DNA of 64,000 nucleotides from Denitratisoma sp. (GTDB taxonomy: Bacteria > Pseudomonadota > Gammaproteobacteria > Burkholderiales > Rhodocyclaceae): positions 1,223,010 through 1,287,009 of the forward strand of contig JAVSMO010000001.1 in the NCBI GenBank assembly GCA_032027165.1, read 5' to 3'. This document shows, in pieces, positions 27,699-36,348 of the stretch. The notes under the pieces were generated by a model. It worked only from the letters and a program-made list of their open reading frames with translations. It searched no databases and was not told the origin of the DNA. Every line of letters starts with the position of its first letter. Position 1 is the first letter of the stretch. The position numbers were made by a program, and so were the translations under genes.

Positions 27699-28319
27699 TT
27701 ACTTGCCGGTCATCTCGCGGTACCAGGCGCGATGGTGCTGCTTGGCCCAGGCGCGGGTGACCGTGCCGTACCACATGGCGCGGATGGTGCCCTTCACCCA
27801 GATGGCGGCATACACGTGGATCATGATCAGGGCGATCATGGCCGCGCCGGCCACCGCATGCACCACGGCGCCGAAACGGACGAGCTCGAGCGGCGGCGAA
27901 AACTGCGCGCGCCAGATCAGCACGCCCGAGACGAGGAGCAGCACCATGCAGACCACCGACGCCCAGAACATCGCCTTCTGGCCGCCGTTGTACTTGCCCT
28001 GCTCGGGCATGTTGTGGTCGTCGCCGTCCACCATCTCGCCGATGCGCGAGAGCCACTCCTTGTCGGTTTTCGTCATGGCGTTGAGCTTCCTGAAGCGCAG
28101 GAACATCAGGACGAAGAAGAAGGCCATGAAGACGCCGATGTAGGGATGCAGGATGCGCGCCCAGGTGCCGCCGCCGAAGAGGTACGTCAGCGGGTAGAAC
28201 GCCGGGTGGAAGAAGGCCAGGCCGGAGAGGGCGAGGAGGATGAAGCTGATCCCCACCACCCAGTGGTTGGCCCGCTCCTGCGGGGTGTAGCGCTGCAGGT
28301 CCTTCGGATCGCGGATCAT
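27699..28319 (-). CDS. fdoI: formate dehydrogenase cytochrome b556 (gamma) subunit
   Basis: 206 residues starting [20 protein letters not shown]. Four transmembrane helices, with the heme ligands expected in the ERANHW segment and the H-x-Y patterns of helices 2 and 4 ([19 protein letters not shown]). It anchors the enzyme and passes electrons to menaquinone or ubiquinone. It overlaps fdoH by four bases (ATGA). The naming as fdoI rather than fdnI is not decided by sequence alone. Confidence 0.92.
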   Translation of the reverse strand: MIRDPKDLQRYTPQERANHWVVGISFILLALSGLAFFHPAFYPLTYLFGGGTWARILHPYIGVFMAFFFVLMFLRFRKLNAMTKTDKEWLSRIGEMVDGDDHNMPEQGKYNGGQKAMFWASVVCMVLLLVSGVLIWRAQFSPPLELVRFGAVVHAVAGAAMIALIMIHVYAAIWVKGTIRAMWYGTVTRAWAKQHHRAWYREMTGK

Positions 28320-29203
28320 TGGCTTCCCTCCTTCTCGACTTCCCTCTCGGTCTCTTTCGACACCTCGTTGGGACCCTTCATGACGTAGTGGAACAGGCTG
28401 CCCAGCGCCACCGCGCCCAATGCCAGCGAGGCGAGCGGCTTGGCCATGCCCTTCCACAGCGACACCAGCGGGCTGATGCCCGGGTCCGCCGGCAGGCCGT
28501 TGTAGAGCTGCGGCCGGTCGGCGTGGTGCAGGACGTACAGGACGTGGGTGCCGCCCACCCCGGCGGGATCGTAGAGCCCGGCCTTGTCGAAGCCGCGCTC
28601 CTTGAGGTCGCCGATGCGCTTGGCGGCGTAGTCCTTCATGTCCTCCTTGGAGCCGAACTGGATGGCGCCCGTCGGACAGGCCTTGGCGCAGGCCGGCGCC
28701 TGGCCCACCGCCACCCGGTCGGAGCACAGCGTGCACTTGTAGGCCTTGCTGTCCTCCTTGGAGATGCGCGGGATGTTGAAGGGGCAGCCGGTGACGCAGT
28801 AGCCGCAGCCGATGCAGTTCTCCTCGTGGAAGTCGACGATGCCGTTGGCGTACTGGACGATGGCGCCCGGCGCCGGGCAGGCCTTGAGGCAGCCAGGATC
28901 GCCGCAGTGCATGCAGCCGTCCTTGCGGATCAGCCATTCCAGCCGGCCCTTCTCCTCCACTTCGGCGAAGCGCATCACCGTCCACGACTTGGCCGTCAGG
29001 TCGACGGGGTTGTCGTACACCCCGTAGTTGATGCCGACCTCGTCGCGGATGTCGTTCCACTCCATGCAGGCCGCCTGGCAGGCCTTGCAGCCGATGCAGG
29101 CGGAGACGTCGATCAGCTTCGCCACCTCCGTGGTCTTGCGCACCGAGGGCGCCGGAGTGGTCGTCGCCGAGCGCTGCTTGATGTCTAGCGATTGCAGTGC
29201 CAT
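28316..29203 (-). CDS. fdoH: formate dehydrogenase iron-sulfur (beta) subunit
   Basis: 295 residues with four ferredoxin-type [4Fe-4S] motifs: [37 protein letters not shown] and CTLCSDR with CAKACPTG. One membrane helix near the C-terminus ([18 protein letters not shown]) anchors it. It carries electrons from the catalytic subunit to the cytochrome b subunit. It lies 10 bases after fdoG and overlaps fdoI. Confidence 0.94.
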   Translation of the reverse strand: MALQSLDIKQRSATTTPAPSVRKTTEVAKLIDVSACIGCKACQAACMEWNDIRDEVGINYGVYDNPVDLTAKSWTVMRFAEVEEKGRLEWLIRKDGCMHCGDPGCLKACPAPGAIVQYANGIVDFHEENCIGCGYCVTGCPFNIPRISKEDSKAYKCTLCSDRVAVGQAPACAKACPTGAIQFGSKEDMKDYAAKRIGDLKERGFDKAGLYDPAGVGGTHVLYVLHHADRPQLYNGLPADPGISPLVSLWKGMAKPLASLALGAVALGSLFHYVMKGPNEVSKETEREVEKEGSQ

Positions 29204-29213
29204 GGTTCCTCCC

Positions 29214-32200
29214 TCAGGCCTTCTCGATGTTGACCAGGAACGCCTTGTATTCCGGCGTCTGCGAGTTGGCGTCGCCCACGTACGGCGTCAGGGTGTTGGT
29301 GATGAAGCCGGGCTTGGTCACCCCCTTGAAGCCGAAGTGCAGCGGAATGCCGATGGTGTGCACCTTCCTGCCGTCCACGTCCAGGCTGCGGATGCGCTTG
29401 GTCACCACCGCGACGGCCTTGATGTAGCCGCGGTTGCTGCGCACCTTCACTTTGTCGCCGGCCTTGATGCCCTTCTCCTTCGCCAGCGCCTCGCCGATCT
29501 CGACGAAGTGCTCGGGCTGCAGCACGGCGTTGATGTGCGCGTGCTTGGTCCAGAAGTGGAAGTGCTCGACCAGGCGGTAGGTGGTCGCCACGTAAGGGAA
29601 GTCCTTGGCCGTGCCGAAACTGTCCATGTCGCCCTTGAACACCCGCGCCGCCGGATTGCTCTTCGCCTTGGCGTTGCCCGGGTGGAAGGGGTTGTTGTCC
29701 AGCGGCGACTCGAAGGGCTCGTAGTGCTCGGGGAACGGGCCGTCGGCCATGATCGGCGAGAACAGCCGCGCCACGCCTTCCGGCGCCATGATGAACGGCA
29801 TGACGTGCTCTTCCGGCGCGGCGTTCGGTCGCATGTCCGGAATGTCGTTGCCGCCCCAGGCCGTGCCCGTCCACTTCATCACCGTGCGTTTCGGATCCCA
29901 CGGCTTGCCGGCCAGGTCGGCGGAGGCGCGGTTGTAGAGGATGCGCCGGTTGGCCGGCCAGGCGAAGCCCCAGTTGAGCGTCTGGCCGAGGCCGGACGGA
30001 TCGGAGGCGTCGCGCCGCGCGGTGAGATTGCCCGCCTGCGACCAGCAGCCGCCGTAGATCCAGTTGCCGCAGGCGGTGGAGCCGTCGTCGCGCAACAGGG
30101 CGAAGCCGGGCACCTGGTCGCCGGCCTTGACCAGCACCTTGGTCTTGTCGGCCGGATCGGTGACGTCGGCCAGGGCCTTGCCGGAGATCTCCATGAGGAG
30201 TTCCTCGGGGGCGGGCCTGGACGGCTGCCGGTAGGGCCAGGCGAGGTTGAGGATGGCGTCGGGGAACTTGCCGCCGTCCTTGGCGTACATCTCCTTCAGC
30301 TTGAGGAACAGCGCCGCCAGGATTTCCGCGTCGCCCTTCGATTCGCCCGGACCGTCGGCCGCCTTCCAGTGCCACTGCACGACGCGGCCGGAGTTGGTGA
30401 AGCTGCCGGACTCCTCGGCAAACAGGTTGGCGGGCAGGCGGAACACCTCGGTCTGGATCTGCGCGGAGTCGACCTGGTTGAACTCGCCGTAGTTCTTCCA
30501 GAACTCCGAGGTGTCGGTCGCCAGCGGATCGATGATGACGAGGTATTTCAGCTTGGCCAGCGCGTCGCCGATCTTGCGCTTGTTGGCCATCGACGCCAGC
30601 GGGTTGAAGCCCTGGCAGGCGAAGCCCGTCATCTTGCCCTGGTGCATGCGCTCGAAGATCGCCATGGCGTCGTAGGCGCCGTCCTTCTTCGGCACCCAGT
30701 CGTAGCAGAAGCCGTTTTCCTTGGTGGCGGCGTTGCCGTAGAAGGCCTTCATCAGGCTGTTGAACCACTTCGGGAAGTTCTGCGGGAAGTTCATCTGCCC
30801 CGGCCGCAGCGCCTTGGGCGTGCGCTTGGCGAGGTACTCCTCGTGCGTCTTGTCGGCGTCGGTCGGCGCCGACAGGTAGCCCGGCAGCACCTCGGAGTAG
30901 AGGCACATGTCGGTGATGCCCTGCACGTTGGCGTGGCCGCGCAGCGCGTTGATGCCGCCGCCGGCCATGCCCATGTTGCCGAGCAGCAGCTGGATCATGG
31001 CCATGGTGCGGATGTTCTGCGAGCCCACGGTATGCTCGGTCCAGCCCAGCGCATAGAGCACCGTCATGGTCTTGTTCGGCGCCGCCGTCTCCGCGATCAT
31101 GCCGCAGATCTTGAGGAAGTCCTCCTTCGGCGTGCCGGTGACCTTGCTCACCAGCTCCGGCGTGTAGCGCGAGTAGTGCTTTTTCATCAGCTGGAAGACG
31201 CACTGCGGGTCCTGCAGGGTCTCGTCGACCCTGGCATAGCCGTCCTTGTCGAGCTGGTATTTCCAGGTCGACTTGTCGTAGCTGCGCTTCTCGGCGTTGT
31301 AGCCCGAGAAGAGGCCGTCGTCGAACTTGAAGCCCTCGTCGATGAGGAAGGCCGCGTTGGTGTAGTGCCTGACGTAGTCGTGGTGGATCTTGTCGTTCGC
31401 CAGCAGGTAATTGATGACCCCGCCGAGGAAGGCGATGTCGGTGCCGGCGCGGATCGGCGCGTAGAAGTCCGCCACCGATGCCGAGCGCGTGAAGCGCGGA
31501 TCGACGACGACCAGCTTGGCCTTGCGCTCCTTCTTGGCCTCGATCACCCACTTGAAGCCGCAGGGGTGGGCCTCGGCGGCGTTGCCGCCCATGATGATGG
31601 CGAGATCGGTGTTCTTGATGTCAACCCAATGGTTGGTCATCGCGCCACGCCCGAATGTCGGACCCAGACTGGATACCGTGGGGGCGTGTCAGATGCGTGC
31701 TTGGGTGTCGAGCGCTACGACTCCGAGTCCGCGCAGGATTTTCGACGTCAGGTAACCGGGCTCGTTGGCCGCAGCGGAGCTCGCCAGGAAGCCGAAGGTG
31801 TTCCAGCGGTTGACCGTGGTGCCTTCCGCGTTCTTCTCGATGAAGTTCGCGTCGCGGTCCGCCTTCATGTGCTTGGCGATGCGCGTGATAGCCTCGTCCC
31901 AGGAGATGCGCTTCCACTCGCTGCTGCCGGCCTCGCGCACTTCCGGATGCTTCAGCCGGTTCGGGCTGTGCACCATGTCGAGGAGTCCCGCGCCCTTCGG
32001 GCACAGGGTGCCGCGGTTGACGGGGTTGTCCGGATCGCCCTCGATGTGGATGATCTCGGCCTTGGCATTCTTCGACTTGTCGCCGATCGAGTAGGCCAAT
32101 ACGCCGCAGCTCACCGAGCAGTACGGACACATGTTCCGCGTTTCGGTGGCGCGGGCCAGCTTGAATTCTCTGACTTCCGCCAGGGCTGCCGTGGGAGAGT

Positions 32201-32276
32201 AGCCCAGCATGGCGATGCTGGATCCCCCTAGCCCGGCGGAGCAGATCTTGAAGAACTGCCGCCTGGTGACTTGCAC
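29214..32276 (-). CDS. fdoG: formate dehydrogenase catalytic (alpha) subunit, selenoprotein
   Basis: 1020 residues if UGA at 31691-31689 is read as selenocysteine at residue 196, the same position as in E. coli FdnG. A Tat signal (TRRQFFK at 4-10) shows export to the periplasm. The [4Fe-4S] ligands are C50, C53, C57 and C92, and the Sec is in [12 protein letters not shown]. Molybdopterin-binding motifs continue ([17 protein letters not shown]). Sequence similarity to FdnG is clear along the full length. Formate is oxidised to CO2. The intact frame across UGA, selA, selB and selC nearby support Sec rather than a pseudogene. Confidence 0.95.
31660..31691 (-). promoter_or_regulatory. bacterial SECIS element of fdoG
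   Basis: Eleven bases after the UGA, the minus-strand stretch GGTATCCAGTCTGGGTCC can fold as GG, bulged U, then AT/GT, CCA/TGG around a GTC loop. A bulged U and a GU-containing apical loop are the SelB-binding features of the E. coli fdhF and fdnG SECIS. Distance and shape agree. Confidence 0.8.
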
Positions 32277-32335
32277 GTCGTTCCCTCCTCTTGTGGTGGC
32301 CTCGCGGGCCGGTTTGGTGAATCAGGACAAATGTT

Positions 32336-32351
32336 TGCAATATCCATGCCG
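32336..32351 (-). promoter_or_regulatory. candidate sigma-54 promoter of the fdo operon
   Basis: On the minus strand CGGCATGGATATTGCA matches the sigma-54 consensus TGGCACG-N4-TTGCA at nearly every conserved base, with the GG and GC exactly 12 bases apart. It lies about 60 bases upstream of the fdoG start. It predicts activator-dependent transcription. Confidence 0.7.
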
Positions 32352-32416
32352 AAAAAAAGGCTTTTTATATTTCAAGTAGTTATGCATAAGCCGCAGCGAT
32401 TTTTCGTCCCGGTTGA

Positions 32417-32450
32417 GACATTTTGTCCCGCGCTCTTAGGACACTTTGTC
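32417..32450. promoter_or_regulatory. paired palindromes, likely activator sites for the fdo promoter
   Basis: GACATTTTGTC (32417-32427) and GACACTTTGTC (32440-32450) are 23 bases apart, about 70-100 bases upstream of the sigma-54 promoter, the usual distance for enhancer-binding activators. The family of the protein is unknown. Confidence 0.55.
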
Positions 32451-32603
32451 TTCCTTATGGCTTTCACTGCGTCCGGAGGCAAAGTCAGTCACTCCGGCAC
32501 GGCGCCCCATGTCCCTGTAAAGGAAAGGGTTTCGTTTTTGATGCAGCCCCTTGCATATAGTCATGAATTGTCGGAAAGTTGAAATGTCGAATGTGAAACA
32601 GCC

Positions 32604-33683
32604 ATGCGCAACGAATCCCTGAATCCCGAATCGGTTCCCGTCGGCCTCGAGCAGTTCGTGCCGACGACGACGCCGGCCACCTCCAGCCACGCCCCCGGCA
32701 CGCTGGTGGACAAGTACGGCCGCCACATCACCTACATCCGCCTGTCGATCACCGACCGCTGCGACTTCCGCTGCTTCTACTGCATGGCGGAAGAGATGGA
32801 ATTCCTGCCGCGCGACCATCTGCTGAGCCTGGAGGAATGCCTGCGCGTCATCCGCAGCTTCGTCGGCATGGGCGTCACCAAGGTGCGCATCACCGGCGGC
32901 GAGCCGCTGGTGCGGCGAAACGCCCTCTGGCTGATGCGCGAGGCGGGCAAGCTCGAAGGCCTGAAGGAACTGGTGGTCACCACCAACGGCTCGCAGCTCG
33001 AGCGCTACGCCGCCGAAATGCGCGAGGCCGGCGTCAAGCGCGTGAACATCAGCCTGGACACGCTGCGCGCAGACCGCTTCAAGTCGATCACCCGCGTCGG
33101 CGAGATCGACAAGGTGCTGCGCGGCATCGACGCCGCCATCGCCGCCGGCTTCGACGGCATCAAGCTCAACACGGTGATGATGCGCGGCGTGAACGACGAC
33201 GAGTTCGCCGACCTGGCGCGCTTCGCCGTCGGCAAGGGCATCGACCTGTCCTTCATCGAGGAGATGCCGCTCGGCACGGTGGACCACCCGCGCGCCGATA
33301 CCTATTTCAGCTCGGACGACGCCCTGGCGCTGCTGCGGCCGCACTTCGAGCTGGTCAGTTCGGCCGAGACCACGGGCGGGCCGGCGCGCTACTGGCGCAT
33401 CCCTGGCACCAAGACCAAGGTCGGCTTCATCTCGCCCCACTCGCACAATTTCTGCGACAGCTGCAACCGCGTGCGCATCACCTGCAAGGGCGAGCTGTAT
33501 CCCTGCCTCGGCCAGAACGATGCCCTGCCCCTGATGCCGGTGTTGCGCGCCCATCCCGGCGACGACGCGCCGCTGCGCCAGGCCATCGTCGACTCGATGG
33601 GCATCAAGCCGAAGGGCCACGACTTCAACGAACAGATGCAGGACCCGAAGGTCGTCCGCTTCATGTCGATGACGGGGGGCTGA
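32604..33683 (+). CDS. moaA: GTP 3',8-cyclase MoaA
   Basis: 359 residues. Radical-SAM cluster motif CDFRCFYC (C53, C57, C60), GTP-binding GGEPLVRR, a C-terminal second cluster in CDSCNRVRITC, and the terminal GG. It makes the first molybdopterin intermediate, 3',8-cyclo-GTP. An N-terminal extension of about 35 residues precedes the core. It is divergent from fdoG and starts the moaA-fdhD-mobA-moeA run that supports Mo-dependent FDH. Confidence 0.94.
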   Translation: MRNESLNPESVPVGLEQFVPTTTPATSSHAPGTLVDKYGRHITYIRLSITDRCDFRCFYCMAEEMEFLPRDHLLSLEECLRVIRSFVGMGVTKVRITGGEPLVRRNALWLMREAGKLEGLKELVVTTNGSQLERYAAEMREAGVKRVNISLDTLRADRFKSITRVGEIDKVLRGIDAAIAAGFDGIKLNTVMMRGVNDDEFADLARFAVGKGIDLSFIEEMPLGTVDHPRADTYFSSDDALALLRPHFELVSSAETTGGPARYWRIPGTKTKVGFISPHSHNFCDSCNRVRITCKGELYPCLGQNDALPLMPVLRAHPGDDAPLRQAIVDSMGIKPKGHDFNEQMQDPKVVRFMSMTGG

Positions 33684-33689
33684 TCCCTC

Positions 33690-34511
33690 GTGTCGTACCG
33701 CCCGCTACTCACCGACGCCGCCCGCCCGGCCACCGTCACCATCGCCGCCGTCAACGAGCACGGAGAAGTGGTGCCGACGCCCATCGCCGGCGAGCATCCC
33801 CTGACGCTCTACCTCGACAAGCGCGAGATCGTCACCCTGATGACGCTGGGCGGCGCGCCGGAGGCGCTGGCCATCGGCTACCTGCGCAACCAGCGCCTGG
33901 TCGAGCGCCTGGAGGACATCGCCGCCGTGCAGGTCGACTGGGAGACGGATTCGGTGGCCGTCACGACGACCCGCTCCGCCGGCGATCTCGAGGCACGCAT
34001 GGGCAAGCGCACCGTCACCACCGGCTGCGGCCAGGGCACGGTATTCGGCGATTTGATGGATGAAATCGGGAGCATCTCGCTGCCGGCGGCCCGCCTCGAC
34101 GAGGCCACGCTCTACGGCCTGCTCGATGCGGTGCGCCACCACGAATCGATCTACAAGCAGGCCGGCGCGGTGCACGGCTGCGCCCTCGCCCGCGGCTGCG
34201 AGATCCTGACGTTCGTCGAGGACGTCGGCCGCCACAACGCGGTGGACGCCATCGCCGGCCGGATGTGGCTGGACGGCCTCGAGGGCGGCGACAAGGTCTT
34301 CTACACCACCGGCCGGCTCACTTCGGAAATGGTCATCAAGACGGCGCAGATGGGCATCCCCTTCCTCGTCTCGCGCTCGGGCCTGACGCAGATGGGCTAC
34401 GACCTGGCGAGCAAGCTTGGCCTCACCATGATCGGACGCGCCCAGGGCAAGCATTACCTCCTGTTCACCGGCGCGCAGCGCTTTCACAAATCGCACGCGA
34501 CGACCGCATGA
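33690..34511 (+). CDS. fdhD: formate dehydrogenase sulfurtransferase FdhD
   Basis: 273 residues starting at GTG (33690). FdhD moves sulfur from IscS to the Mo cofactor of formate dehydrogenase; the sequence shows the family motifs VTTGCGQGTVFGD, HGCALARG and FVEDVGRHNAVD. The first motif has one cysteine where E. coli has a CxxC pair. It lies six bases after moaA and overlaps mobA by four bases (ATGA). Confidence 0.92.
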   Translation: MSYRPLLTDAARPATVTIAAVNEHGEVVPTPIAGEHPLTLYLDKREIVTLMTLGGAPEALAIGYLRNQRLVERLEDIAAVQVDWETDSVAVTTTRSAGDLEARMGKRTVTTGCGQGTVFGDLMDEIGSISLPAARLDEATLYGLLDAVRHHESIYKQAGAVHGCALARGCEILTFVEDVGRHNAVDAIAGRMWLDGLEGGDKVFYTTGRLTSEMVIKTAQMGIPFLVSRSGLTQMGYDLASKLGLTMIGRAQGKHYLLFTGAQRFHKSHATTA

Positions 34512-35077
34512 AGATCACCGGCCTCATCCTCGCCGGCGGACTCGGCCGGCGCATGGGCGGCCGCGACAAGGGCCTGCAGCCCTTCCGCGGCAAGCCGATG
34601 GCGGCGTGGGCCATCGCGCGCCTGGCGCCGCAGGTGGACGCCCTGCTCATCAACGCCAACCAGAACCTGGAGGCCTACGCCGCCTTCGGCTACCCGGTCG
34701 TCCCCGACCGCATCGCCGGCTTCGCCGGCCCGCTGGCCGGCCTGCACACGGGCCTGCTCGCCTGCGAGACGCCGCTGCTGGTCACGGCGCCCTGCGACTC
34801 GCCCTTCCTGCCCGAGGACCTGGTCGGCAAACTGCGCGGCGCGCTGGAGGCGGCCGGCGCCGACCTCGCGGTGGCGAAGACCGGCGATCAGCCGCATCCG
34901 GTATTCTCCCTGGTGCGCCGCGAGGTGCTGGACGGCCTGACGGCCTTTCTCGAGGCGGGCGGCCGCAAGGTCGACGCCTGGTATGCCGCGCTCAAGGTGG
35001 CCGAGGTGCCGTTCCCCGACGAGCGCGCCTTCGCCAACATCAACACGCTTGAAGAACTGAACCAACTCGAACCATGA
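34508..35077 (+). CDS. mobA: molybdenum cofactor guanylyltransferase MobA
   Basis: 189 residues with the nucleotidyltransferase start MKITGLILAGGLGRRMGGRDKGL and the later CDSPFLP. It attaches GMP to the molybdenum cofactor, giving the bis-MGD form used by FDH. The start overlaps fdhD (ATGA) and the stop overlaps the moeA start (ATGA at 35074-35077). Length is close to the family norm. Confidence 0.93.
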   Translation: MKITGLILAGGLGRRMGGRDKGLQPFRGKPMAAWAIARLAPQVDALLINANQNLEAYAAFGYPVVPDRIAGFAGPLAGLHTGLLACETPLLVTAPCDSPFLPEDLVGKLRGALEAAGADLAVAKTGDQPHPVFSLVRREVLDGLTAFLEAGGRKVDAWYAALKVAEVPFPDERAFANINTLEELNQLEP

Positions 35078-36348
35078 CTTCGCTTCTGAAGACACTCTCC
35101 TGCGCCGACGGCTACGATCCGGAATCCCTCTCCGTCGAGCAGGCCCGCAAACTGATCCTCGGCCTCGTCGAGCCGGTCGCCGGCACTGAACGCCTCTTCG
35201 TTCGCAATGCACTGGGCCGGGTGCTGGCCGAGGACGTCCTCGCGACGGCCAACGTCCCCGGCCACGACAACTCGGCCATGGACGGCTATGCCGTGCGCTA
35301 CGCCGACCTCGCCGCCGAGGGCGAAACCATGCTTCGGCTCGCCGGCACGGCTTTCGCCGGGCGCACCTTCGCGGGCAGCCTCGAGGCCGGCCAGTGCGTG
35401 CGCATCATGACCGGCGGCGTCATCCCCGAGGGCGCCGACACGGTGGTGATCCAGGAATTGGTGCGCGCCGAGAATGATCGCATCGTCGTCCCGCCGAAGC
35501 AGCGGCAGGGCCAGCACGTCCGCCGCGCCGGCGAGGACCTGCGCGCCGGCACGCCGGCGATCCGCGCCGGCAAGGTCATCCGCCCGGCGGAGCTCGGCCT
35601 GATCGCTTCGCTAGGCGTCGCCGAAGTCAACGTCAGGCGGCGCCTGCGCGTCGCCTTCTTCTCCACCGGCGACGAGCTGTGTTCGGTCGGCACGCCGCTC
35701 GGGGAGGGCGAGGTGTACGACAGCAACCGCTACACCCTCTACGGCATGCTGACGCGCCTGGGCTGCGAGGCGATCGACCTCGGCGTGGTGCGCGACGATC
35801 CGGACGCACTGGAAGCGGCCTTTCGCCGGTCCGCCGTCCAGGCCGACGTGATCCTCACCAGCGGCGGCGTTTCGGTCGGCGAGGCGGACTTCATACGCGG
35901 CATGATGGAAAAGCTGGGCGAAGTGGCGTTCTGGAAGATCGCCATGCGGCCCGGCCGGCCGATGGCCTTCGGCAAGATCGGCAGCGACAAAAATACGGCC
36001 TGGCTGTTCGGCCTGCCGGGCAATCCTGTCGCCGTGATGGTGACCTTCTACGAGTTCGTGCGCGAAGCGCTGCTGAAGATGATGGGCGTCGCGCCGGTCG
36101 AGCCGCTGCCGCAATTCCGCGTGCCCTGCGTCACGCCGCTGAAGAAGCGGCCCGGCCGCAGCGAATTCCAGCGCGGCATCCTGTTCCGGGAAAACGGCGA
36201 ATGGAAGGTTCGCGCAACCGGCACGCAGGGCTCCGGCGTGCTGCGCTCGATGTCGGAGGCGAACTGCATCATCGTCGTCGAACACGAGCGCGGCAACGTC
36301 GAGCCGGGCGAAGCGGTCGACGTGCAGCCCTTCGAGGGACTGGTTTAA
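35074..36348 (+). CDS. moeA: molybdopterin molybdenumtransferase MoeA
   Basis: 424 residues with the four MoeA domains: VAGTERL, NSAMDGYAVRY, GDELCSVGTPL, TSGGVSVGEADF and LPGNPVAVMVTFYEFV. It inserts molybdate into adenylylated molybdopterin. It ends the moaA-fdhD-mobA-moeA operon and overlaps the convergent GGDEF/EAL gene by four bases. Confidence 0.95.
   Translation: MTSLLKTLSCADGYDPESLSVEQARKLILGLVEPVAGTERLFVRNALGRVLAEDVLATANVPGHDNSAMDGYAVRYADLAAEGETMLRLAGTAFAGRTFAGSLEAGQCVRIMTGGVIPEGADTVVIQELVRAENDRIVVPPKQRQGQHVRRAGEDLRAGTPAIRAGKVIRPAELGLIASLGVAEVNVRRRLRVAFFSTGDELCSVGTPLGEGEVYDSNRYTLYGMLTRLGCEAIDLGVVRDDPDALEAAFRRSAVQADVILTSGGVSVGEADFIRGMMEKLGEVAFWKIAMRPGRPMAFGKIGSDKNTAWLFGLPGNPVAVMVTFYEFVREALLKMMGVAPVEPLPQFRVPCVTPLKKRPGRSEFQRGILFRENGEWKVRATGTQGSGVLRSMSEANCIIVVEHERGNVEPGEAVDVQPFEGLV

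Larger units (their letters stand above)
32277..32603. other. divergent control region between fdoG and moaA
   Basis: 327 bases with no gene. It holds the sigma-54 promoter match for fdoG (32336-32351), two GACA-N3-TGTC palindromes (32417-32427 and 32440-32450) and an exact AAAGTCAGT (32481-32489). A possible -10 hexamer (TATAGT, 32556-32561) faces moaA, without a clear -35. Confidence 0.6.

Noticed and set aside
31689-31691. UGA stop in fdoG as a sign of a pseudogene
   Set aside because: The frame continues with full homology, the position equals the Sec codon of FdnG, and selA, selB, selC and a SECIS-like hairpin are nearby.
29028-32231. Open frame of over 1000 codons on the plus strand opposite fdoG
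   Set aside because: It is antisense to a highly conserved gene, shows no known domain, and long antisense frames are expected in GC-rich DNA.
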